Assembly (NCBI GenBank): GCA_900548405.1 | Contig: UNSJ01000054.1 | Coordinates: forward strand, 1 to 11,521 | Length of the DNA: 11,521 bases | Source of the DNA: Candidatus Gastranaerophilales bacterium | GTDB lineage: Bacteria > Cyanobacteriota > Vampirovibrionia > Gastranaerophilales > Gastranaerophilaceae | Direction: 5' to 3' | In this document: positions 6,082-11,521 of the stretch, piece by piece | How the letters are laid out: the number at the start of each line of letters is the position of its first letter | Position numbering within the stretch: the first letter of the stretch is position 1 | Position numbers and translations under genes: made by a program | The notes under the pieces: generated by a model | Databases searched by the model: none | Told to the model about the DNA's origin: nothing | The model's input: the letters and a program-made list of their open reading frames with translations, nothing else

Positions 6082-6975
6082 ATGAATAAAGTTTTGTTAT
6101 TGTCGGCGGTAATATTAATTTTCGGATTGCCGGTTTTTTCTGCAGAAGGAGAGGATATTAGGCTTCCGAATATTTTCATCTACACAATTCCCGATAATAT
6201 AAAACAAAAACCTGAGGTGCCGGAAGATACAGATGCTCCTGAAGATGCTTATGTAAACGAAACTCCTGTTTCCGATAAATCGGATAAAGTGTCTGAAGAT
6301 GAAATTAATTTGAGTTTAGATGGTGATGATTACAATGATGAAGATGATTTTACCCTTAACGCAACTACTTTAAAGGGATATGCAGAATACATGGAGGATG
6401 CTAATACTATTCATCTGAAAGACGATAACAATAACTTTGTATTAAACCTTAAAGTTCCGCAGAAAATATCAGCTTCAAAAGGAATGGATTTGCAAGATGC
6501 TATAAATTCAAAACGTATGGCAAGATATTCTGATGCGGAATACAATATTGCTCCTAATTCTGTCAGAACTGCAAGCAAAAAAGGCGATTTTACTTTCGGA
6601 GCTTTGTATGGAAATGAAGTAGACAGTATTGCAATGCTTGAATCAGAAACAGGACTTTTTACAAAATATGAAAAAAGCAGATTTGCGTTGAGTACAACTT
6701 ATAAAAAGAATTTGAACACTACGTATAATCAGTTCTATGACACAATCTCGCTTGCTCCGGAATTTAAACTTAATAACTATATGTCTATTAAAAATGAATA
6801 TAAAGCGGATTTGACAAGAAACAGAAAATCAGGTGCACTTATTTTCTCATTTAATCCTTTCGGTCAAAAGGATTCCGACAGAATGAGGCTGGAACTCGGC
6901 GCTAAACAGACAATCTATGAAGATAATGTGACAACCAAAACCGAATTCAGTTTTTCTACACAATTTAAATTGTAA
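6082..6975 (+). CDS. Exported protein with acidic linker and beta-rich C-terminal domain, possibly outer-membrane
   Basis: 297 residues, not recognised. A signal peptide is clear (MNKVLLLSAVILIFGLPVFSA, likely cut after A21). Residues about 40-90 form a low-complexity linker full of D, E, P and S. From about 165 to the end come alternating strands (DFTFGALYG, SRFALSTTYKKN, TISLAPEFKLNNYMSIKNEYKADL, GALIFSFNPFG, MRLELGAKQTIYE). It ends FSFSTQFKL, like paired transmembrane or surface beta-hairpins. I infer an outer-membrane or periplasmic location, with the C-terminal half a partial or small barrel; about eight strands would fit. Transcription probably starts at the ATG (see the promoter at 6048). 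The next gene, 61 bp on, has its own promoter. No enzymatic motif is visible. Confidence 0.75.
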   Translation: MNKVLLLSAVILIFGLPVFSAEGEDIRLPNIFIYTIPDNIKQKPEVPEDTDAPEDAYVNETPVSDKSDKVSEDEINLSLDGDDYNDEDDFTLNATTLKGYAEYMEDANTIHLKDDNNNFVLNLKVPQKISASKGMDLQDAINSKRMARYSDAEYNIAPNSVRTASKKGDFTFGALYGNEVDSIAMLESETGLFTKYEKSRFALSTTYKKNLNTTYNQFYDTISLAPEFKLNNYMSIKNEYKADLTRNRKSGALIFSFNPFGQKDSDRMRLELGAKQTIYEDNVTTKTEFSFSTQFKL

Positions 6976-6991
6976 ATTTATACTAATTTTA

Positions 6992-7020
6992 TTGTTTAAA
7001 TCGTTTATTTTAGTTATAAT
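6992..7020 (+). promoter_or_regulatory. Promoter of the division protein / TPR operon
   Basis: TTGTTT (6992-6997), 17-bp spacer, perfect TATAAT (7015-7020). The start site would be near 7027, giving a leader of about ten bases with GTGAGG just before the ATG at 7037. It begins 17 bp after the stop of the preceding gene. Confidence 0.65.
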
Positions 7021-7036
7021 TCAGGTGTGAGGTTTT

Positions 7037-7441
7037 ATGTCTGAAAACGCAGAACGACAAAATATTCAGGAAGAAAATGCCAGACCTTCTTCCTCTAAAA
7101 ATAAAAACAAGAACAAAACAGGATTTTATTACTCGTTTTTAACTCTTGTTCTTTTATTCTGCCTTATTCAGATAGGTTTTGGAGCTATCTTAAACATTTC
7201 TAAAACAATCTCATACAGAGCTAAGATTTCTACATTGACCAAAATCCGCGATGCGGCAGAAGCTCAAAATCAGGATTTAAAACAAGATATTAAACTGTTT
7301 TCTTCAATGTCAAGCCTTGAAGGTATTGCCAGAAATAACCTTAAAATGGCAGGTGAAGACGAAGTGCTGATTTTGATTAACCCTAATCAGCCTCAAATTG
7401 TTAAAAAGAAAAAGAATAAGAAAAAACAACATAAAAAATAA
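7037..7441 (+). CDS. FtsB/DivIC-like septum formation initiator protein
   Basis: 134-residue bitopic protein of the FtsB/DivIC family, which joins FtsL in the septal complex that activates cell wall synthesis at division. The N-terminus (1-28) is cytoplasmic, with a KNKNKNK basic run before the membrane. The membrane helix spans about 30-53, followed by a coiled coil (about 58-88). Residues 93-113 (SLEGIARNNLKMAGEDEVLIL) match the family's conserved 'E-x-x-AR-x-x-L-x-M-x-x-x-x-E' region. The tail (123-134) is almost all lysine, which is unusual. RBS GTGAGG lies four bases before the ATG. The gene overlaps nothing; the TPR gene starts 11 bp after its stop, so the two form an operon. The likely FtsL partner is at 2641-3099 on the other strand. 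FtsB and DivIC cannot be told apart here. Confidence 0.8.
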   Translation: MSENAERQNIQEENARPSSSKNKNKNKTGFYYSFLTLVLLFCLIQIGFGAILNISKTISYRAKISTLTKIRDAAEAQNQDLKQDIKLFSSMSSLEGIARNNLKMAGEDEVLILINPNQPQIVKKKKNKKKQHKK

Positions 7442-7452
7442 TCGGAGAATAA

Positions 7453-9027
7453 ATGCAGGAGACTATTAAATATATTAAGCAGGCATTTGAATTGAAATCA
7501 CAGCAATGCTATAAGCAGGCTATTGAAATGCTTTATAAGGCTTTGGAACTTGAAAATGATAATTTGGAAATCCTTTTTCAACTCGGCGAACTGTATTATC
7601 TTTTGAAAAATTTCCCGCGTGCAGCCGGATATTTGGAAAAGGTTACCGCAAAAAACAGTGAGCATATTGAAAGCTTAAATATATTAAAACAAATACATAT
7701 ATTTCAAAACGAATATAAAGAGGCTTACCAAATCTCAGAACGTGTTTTTAATATTCAAAAAACTTCGAAAAACCTTTCTGAATTAATTAAAATTGCGGCT
7801 AAGACAGGCAGCATTGATAAGATAAAAGAATTTGAAAAATCAGATATTGCTGATGGCAATGTTGTATATTGCTGTGCTAAAGCATATTATGACAATTCAA
7901 AGCTTGATGATGCGAAAAGGGCTTTAAATAATGCTCTTGAACTTGAACCTGATAATGAAGATGCGCTTGTTTTACTTGGTAAAATATATTTTGATGAGAG
8001 TGAGTTTGATAAATCCAAAGAGATTTTTAACAGATTTTCTAAAACTTCTGAAAATCCTGAAATTCTTAATTATCTCGGACTTTTTGCTCTTGAAGATATG
8101 AAGTTTATTGATGCCGTAAAATATTTCTCTAAAGCATCGGCATTAGATAAACAAAATCATAAATATTTTTATAACCTAGCCAATGCATATTTTTATAACG
8201 GCTGGTTTGATGAAGCTTCAAAGGCATATTTGCAGGCAATATGTCTTGCACCGGATATCGTTGATTACAGATATTCTCTGGCTTATTTATATTTTGAAGA
8301 TAAAAAATTTGACAAAGCTCAAAAAGAAGTTGATTACATTCTTTCAATTGATAAGAACCATCCTCAGACAAAAGTTCTTAATGCACTGTTAAAGTTTGAA
8401 AATAAAGACTTTCTCGGTGCTCAAAATGAGCTTGAAAGCAACCTGAAATCAGGTATTGAGGATAATTTTACGCTTGTTTCGCTCTCAAAGGTTTACAGTG
8501 AACTGGGGATGTATGAAAAAGCAGAAAATACTGTGAAAAAAGTTATTGCGAACAACCCTGAAAGCCTAAATTATAATTGTAAGCTTGCAGAAGTTTATAT
8601 TGCCGAGAAAAAATATGAAGAAGCCATAAAATTGGTTCAGGATGTAATAGACAAGAACGAAAATTATATTACGGCATATATTATAGGTGCAAAAGCCTGT
8701 TATGAAACAGGAGATTTGGAACATACCAAAGCTTTTGCGCAGGAAGCTATTTCACTCGATATGAACTATGCTCAGGGATATTATTATCTTGCCCTGGTTC
8801 GTTTTGCCGAAAAAGATTACGAGGAAGCGGTTGAATGTATGAAAAGAGCAATAATGTACGATGTAAATAATGCCTCTTACTATGCTAAAATGAGTGAAAT
8901 ATACAAGGCATTGGAAGATTATAAAACCGCTCTTGAATATATAAAAGAAGCTGAAAGCATATCAGGAAGTACCGAATATAAGATAATGTTTACGGAATTA
9001 GCAGGATTGAACAGGAAATCTAAATAA
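7453..9027 (+). CDS. Tetratricopeptide repeat (TPR) protein
   Basis: 524 residues made almost wholly of TPR units, about fourteen by eye, each about 34 residues. Clear examples are CYKQAIEMLYKALELENDN, KLDDAKRALNNALELEPDN, KFIDAVKYFSKASALDKQN, MYEKAENTVKKVIANNPES, KYEEAIKLVQDVIDKNENY and DYEEAVECMKRAIMYDVNN. Such solenoids are protein-binding scaffolds. There is no signal peptide, membrane segment or catalytic domain, so a cytoplasmic adaptor role is most likely. Repeats around residues 95-130 are degenerate. GGAG lies six bases before the ATG, and the gene follows the FtsB/DivIC-like gene by 11 bp, so cotranscription is expected. A link to division or envelope assembly is inferred only from this neighbourhood. 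No partner can be named. Confidence 0.9.
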   Translation: MQETIKYIKQAFELKSQQCYKQAIEMLYKALELENDNLEILFQLGELYYLLKNFPRAAGYLEKVTAKNSEHIESLNILKQIHIFQNEYKEAYQISERVFNIQKTSKNLSELIKIAAKTGSIDKIKEFEKSDIADGNVVYCCAKAYYDNSKLDDAKRALNNALELEPDNEDALVLLGKIYFDESEFDKSKEIFNRFSKTSENPEILNYLGLFALEDMKFIDAVKYFSKASALDKQNHKYFYNLANAYFYNGWFDEASKAYLQAICLAPDIVDYRYSLAYLYFEDKKFDKAQKEVDYILSIDKNHPQTKVLNALLKFENKDFLGAQNELESNLKSGIEDNFTLVSLSKVYSELGMYEKAENTVKKVIANNPESLNYNCKLAEVYIAEKKYEEAIKLVQDVIDKNENYITAYIIGAKACYETGDLEHTKAFAQEAISLDMNYAQGYYYLALVRFAEKDYEEAVECMKRAIMYDVNNASYYAKMSEIYKALEDYKTALEYIKEAESISGSTEYKIMFTELAGLNRKSK

Positions 9028-9030
9028 GAT

Positions 9031-9058
9031 TTGACCTCTAAATAAATATAATTATAAT
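9031..9058 (+). promoter_or_regulatory. Promoter of the HEALH protein gene
   Basis: TTGACC (9031-9036), 16-bp spacer, perfect TATAAT (9053-9058). It begins four bases after the stop of the TPR gene. The block GATTTGACCT (9028-9037) is identical to 6045-6054 upstream of the other signal-peptide gene. Confidence 0.7.
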
Positions 9059-9102
9059 GTAATTATCTGCTACAAGAGTAGTTTTTAATTGGAGGAGATT
9101 TA

Positions 9103-9792
9103 GTGGATAGAAAAAATTTAAACAAAATGATATGTGTGACTATGCTCGTTGTAGCGTTTCAATTACCTGCTTTTTCGGCTAAGAAAACTCAAGAACTTAT
9201 TGAAATGCCTAAAACATATCCGGCAAAATACAGTGCACAGTATGTTAAACAAATTACACCAATGTATAAAGATGTCGGTAAAGACGAAATTATTTATGTT
9301 GCATTGGATATGCTGAGAGGTACAAACGGTGAGTTTTCTCGTAATGCAATTTTAGGTAAAAACCTTTCCGGCAAACCTGTAAAAATCGAATTTAGGGATT
9401 TGGGAGCGATAAACAGTGAATATGCTGAATTTGATGCTCTTGGCTGGAAGAAAAAGAACCAGCTTTATATTTATATAAACCCTCGTCATAAAGATGCCCC
9501 TCCGGGTGCGCTTGCTGCTTTGTTATCTCACGAAGCTCTGCATCAGGATGAATATAATTCTTTGGCTGAAGAAACTTATGCCTGGACAATGGAAGCATCT
9601 GTCTGGTATGAAATAGTCAAGCTTTATCCTGAAAGTAATGACCAGCTTCATCCTCTTGTCAACCGTGAAAATCAACTGAAACAGCTGTTTGAACGAGGAA
9701 ATTATTCTAATAAATATATTAAAAAGTCGGTTATGTCTAACAAAGGTTATGCAAATTTACCTTCAACCTCTCCCGGATTTGAAGATTTGTAA
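9103..9792 (+). CDS. Exported HExxH protein, probable zinc metallopeptidase
   Basis: 229 residues with a signal peptide (about 1-26, ending LPAFSA). Residues 143-147 read HEALH, the HExxH signature in which two histidines bind zinc and the glutamate activates water. The segment around it, GALAALLSHEALHQDEYNSLAEETYAW, is a helix as in zincins. E156, E157 or E164 could be the third ligand, gluzincin-style. Before it, residues 120-128 (QLYIYINPR) look like the beta-strand that usually lines the substrate cleft. I infer a periplasmic or surface peptidase acting on a protein or peptidoglycan. The family is not recognised. The start is GTG at 9103, supported by GGAGGAGA (9091-9098). It has its own promoter. 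The signal peptide ends in LPxFSA like that of the 6082 gene. Confidence 0.78.
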   Translation: MDRKNLNKMICVTMLVVAFQLPAFSAKKTQELIEMPKTYPAKYSAQYVKQITPMYKDVGKDEIIYVALDMLRGTNGEFSRNAILGKNLSGKPVKIEFRDLGAINSEYAEFDALGWKKKNQLYIYINPRHKDAPPGALAALLSHEALHQDEYNSLAEETYAWTMEASVWYEIVKLYPESNDQLHPLVNRENQLKQLFERGNYSNKYIKKSVMSNKGYANLPSTSPGFEDL

Positions 9793-9816
9793 ACAAGTGT
9801 GCTATGTATAATCACA

Positions 9817-9866
9817 TGTAACGAATTGTAACGAAGTCTTTAAAAAGTCTGAAACACAGTTATAAT
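9817..9866 (+). promoter_or_regulatory. Promoter region of the large terminal gene, with 10-bp direct repeats
   Basis: TGTAACGAA occurs at 9817-9825 and 9827-9835, exactly one helical turn apart, and AAGTCT recurs at 9834-9839 and 9845-9850. A perfect TATAAT lies at 9861-9866 with a poor -35 region, which would suit an activator binding the repeats. The start site would be about 9873, leaving a leader of some 157 bases before the ATG at 10030. Confidence 0.45.
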
Positions 9867-9873
9867 CCCTCAT

Positions 9874-9904
9874 AGGATAGGATAGGATAGGATGCGAGGC
9901 GAGG
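9874..9904 (+). repeat. AGGAT x4 microsatellite followed by GCGAG x2 in the 5' leader
   Basis: AGGAT is repeated four times without error (9874-9893), followed by GCGAG twice (9894-9903). Pentamer tracts like this can change copy number by strand slippage. Here it sits at or just after the expected transcription start, so copy number could alter initiation or leader folding rather than reading frame. Confidence 0.75.
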
Positions 9905-9925
9905 TGTAAAGTTTTGAAATGATAG

Positions 9926-9982
9926 TCCCGATACTCTAAATGTACAAAGAAGTCAAGATGTAAAAACGGGAGCAAGCTCCCG
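9926..9982 (+). promoter_or_regulatory. Structured leader: strong hairpin with a competing upstream strand
   Basis: CGGGAGC (9967-9973) and GCTCCCG (9976-9982) form a GC-rich hairpin with a tight loop, effectively six pairs and a CAAG tetraloop. TCCCG at 9926-9930 could instead pair with CGGGA (9967-9971). No U-tract follows on the plus strand, so this is not a standard terminator of the upstream gene. On the minus strand it would be followed by TTTTT. I do not recognise a known riboswitch. Confidence 0.4.
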
Positions 9983-10029
9983 GCTAAAATTACAACAAAT
10001 TTGACTAAAATTTACAGAAAGGGTAAACA

Positions 10030-11521
10030 ATGGGACTGGCAGCAGGACAGGCGCGCTTATTAAGTATAACCGCGAGGAAATCTGATTGCGAATTCAGATC
10101 AATGAGTTTGTCGCACCAAAAGATATCTTTGGCACGTCAGTTGGCAGACTTATCAAATGAGTATCAGAACTCTTTAGATCAAAGCAAATTAATTTACGAT
10201 TACTATGGAACAGGCGATACAAACACACCTTTATCATACGGAATTTTGATGAGCCCTTCAGCATTAAATGATTATATGCCAACAACTATTACCGACAGTA
10301 TTGGCAGGGTTGTACTTAACAATAAATACGCATCAGCGGCAAGAGCAGCAGGGATTCCTCAAGAGGGTCTTGGTACTTTGCCTTCTGAATCTATGCGTAA
10401 TGCGTTTATTCAGGGCTTGGCATCTAAAGGCGTAATAACAAATGTATTAGCTTCAACAATTCTTGGACTTCCTTATAATCAGGAAGCCGGATTTGGCGGA
10501 GGAACAACTGTTTCTACAATTTGGGAGCCAGGTAATATTACTGATTTGTGCGAATATTTAAAAAATAACGGAACTTCATATTCTATTGACAGCAACAGTC
10601 TGCCAAAACAAGACAGAAAAAATGCAAAGGATAAGGATGCTACTTCTTATGTGGATTTAGGTATAAAAGATGCTAACGGGTTTGATGTTACACGCGATCA
10701 CAATAAAACATTAACCGCAAACTTTACTGTGGCTGATTTGCTGCAAGGTTCCAATCAATATTATTTGAGCTATGAAGGCGTTAAAGGTGAACAAAGTCCT
10801 GTTTACGGTATTGCTCTTATGCAGGATTTTCTCAACGGAGGTTTTATAGATTGGATTGCTAATGAATTTTCAGCGGTTCTGGATTTAGGGGACGGGTTTA
10901 CGTCTAAAGCTCTTGAATATGCAAAATCACAAACAACCAACCTTTTGTATAAGAAAGATATTATAGACGGCTGTGACGAAAAATCGGGGCATGATTACTG
11001 GGTTAAACGCAGTGACGGCAAAGATACAGATGATAATACACAGTATCTTACAAAAATTTCTTTTGAAAATGGCGAGTTAAAGTTAACCGATAATTCTGTG
11101 AAACAATATCTTGATCCGATAGGTACAAATGTGCAAACAAAAGGCAGTCAGGATGAAAAATATCAATCTTGGGTTGTAAGTGAATCAGAAAATTATATAG
11201 GTTTTACATTTATCGGTTCGCGAAAAGGCGGTGGTGATGACGGTAATGACCATGCTACTGCCGGTTTAAACCTTAATAATATTGCAAAAGCTTTTCTTAC
11301 TTATTTTGCAGACTATATGAACGGGGTTTCTCAAACTGATATTTACGGTAATGACTTGTATAATGTTAAAATCGGAAGAAAAGAATCCAGCAACTTAATA
11401 ACAGAGGACTATTTATATCAGTTCAAAATAAAAACAGGTACAAAAGTATCCAGTGACGACCTTGCGCAGGCAACGTTTTATGATGCATTGTTTAATCAAA
11501 TCTGCAAAAACGGCTGGAGTG
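10030..11521 (+). CDS. Large protein with conserved MGLAAGQARLLSITAR opening, 3' end outside window
   Basis: Open from the ATG at 10030 to the window end: 497 complete codons and no stop, so partial at the 3' end. AAAGGG lies six bases before the ATG. There is no signal peptide or membrane segment. The first 60 residues are helical with a heptad look (QARLLSITARKSDCEFRSMSLSHQKISLARQLADLSNEYQ). The rest is long and polar, rich in N, D, G, S and T, with glycine patches such as AGFGGGTTVS and RKGGGDDGND, and few cysteines. That composition resembles secreted or surface proteins. I recall similar openings (AAxQARLLxLTAR) in large proteins of gut Melainabacteria and other gut anaerobes, but cannot confirm this here. 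A helical N-terminus without a signal peptide would suit a flagellar-type or other signal-free export route; this is inference. Function unknown. Confidence 0.85.
   Translation, partial: MGLAAGQARLLSITARKSDCEFRSMSLSHQKISLARQLADLSNEYQNSLDQSKLIYDYYGTGDTNTPLSYGILMSPSALNDYMPTTITDSIGRVVLNNKYASAARAAGIPQEGLGTLPSESMRNAFIQGLASKGVITNVLASTILGLPYNQEAGFGGGTTVSTIWEPGNITDLCEYLKNNGTSYSIDSNSLPKQDRKNAKDKDATSYVDLGIKDANGFDVTRDHNKTLTANFTVADLLQGSNQYYLSYEGVKGEQSPVYGIALMQDFLNGGFIDWIANEFSAVLDLGDGFTSKALEYAKSQTTNLLYKKDIIDGCDEKSGHDYWVKRSDGKDTDDNTQYLTKISFENGELKLTDNSVKQYLDPIGTNVQTKGSQDEKYQSWVVSESENYIGFTFIGSRKGGGDDGNDHATAGLNLNNIAKAFLTYFADYMNGVSQTDIYGNDLYNVKIGRKESSNLITEDYLYQFKIKTGTKVSSDDLAQATFYDALFNQICKNGWS

Noticed and set aside
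6963..6975. AATTTAAATT palindrome as a terminator after the gene at 6082
   Set aside because: Short, all A and T, and within the last codons of the gene. No T-run follows.
8129..8392. ORFs of 80 and 69 codons within the TPR gene
   Set aside because: Shadow frames of an intact repeat protein, without RBS or domain features.
9392..9598. Minus-strand ORF of 68 codons over the HEALH motif
   Set aside because: Antisense to the conserved peptidase motif; no promoter or RBS seen.
9807..9812. A second TATAAT as a promoter
   Set aside because: No -35-like hexamer at a proper distance. The box at 9861 is better placed relative to the direct repeats.
9967..9982. Hairpin as the transcription terminator of the HEALH gene
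   Set aside because: No U-tract follows on the plus strand, and it lies 175 bp after the stop and downstream of a likely promoter. It is listed as a leader structure instead.
10094..10285. Minus-strand ORF of 63 codons near the start of the large terminal gene
   Set aside because: The plus strand is open without a stop from 10030 to the end, with a good RBS and a recognisable N-terminal motif.

Overview
The window is AT-rich bacterial DNA. Four things together suggest an uncultured gut Melainabacteria/Vampirovibrionia lineage, probably Candidatus Gastranaerophilales: the low GC, a pseudopilin with an FTLAEVLVTLGIIG N-terminus, an HD-GYP-type regulator, and a large protein opening with MGLAAGQARLLSITAR. 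This assignment is recalled from family resemblance, not from a search. I see no rRNA, tRNA, CRISPR array, insertion sequence or prophage.

Layout. At 1-830 (+) lies a type IV pilin-like gene that stays open in frame to the window edge. It carries a duplicated FTLAE motif upstream of the first ATG. At 904-1200 (+) is a small, acidic, cysteine-rich unknown protein; its ribosome binding site sits in a 13-bp perfect hairpin that is followed by six T. A two-way terminator (1204-1231) separates this block from a minus-strand run. Read in transcription order, that run is: gltX (5951-4479) with its own promoter and terminator; a small ORF (4309-4106); rsmH (4070-3132); an FtsL-like division protein (3099-2641); and a GAF plus degenerate HD-GYP protein (2498-1242) preceded by a tandem operator-like repeat.

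From 6048 the plus strand carries envelope and division genes, most with recognisable promoters. They are: a signal-peptide protein with an acidic linker and a beta-rich C-terminus (6082-6975); an FtsB/DivIC-like protein (7037-7441) in an operon with a 524-residue TPR protein (7453-9027); an exported HEALH protein, probably a zinc metallopeptidase (9103-9792); and a large protein (10030 to beyond the window end). The last gene has a structured 5' region with 10-bp direct repeats, an AGGAT x4 microsatellite and a strong GC-rich hairpin. It runs off the window without a stop.

The theme is the cell surface and division. The FtsL-like and FtsB/DivIC-like proteins are expected partners in the septal complex but lie on opposite strands about 4 kb apart. 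rsmH and gltX are translation housekeeping genes. The main items for a second look are the HD-GYP protein that has lost its HD, HH and GYP signatures, the duplicated prepilin-cleavage motif, the RBS-sequestering hairpin, the tandem 22-bp operator, and the microsatellite leader of the large terminal gene. I did not find a clearly new multi-gene defence or mobile system.
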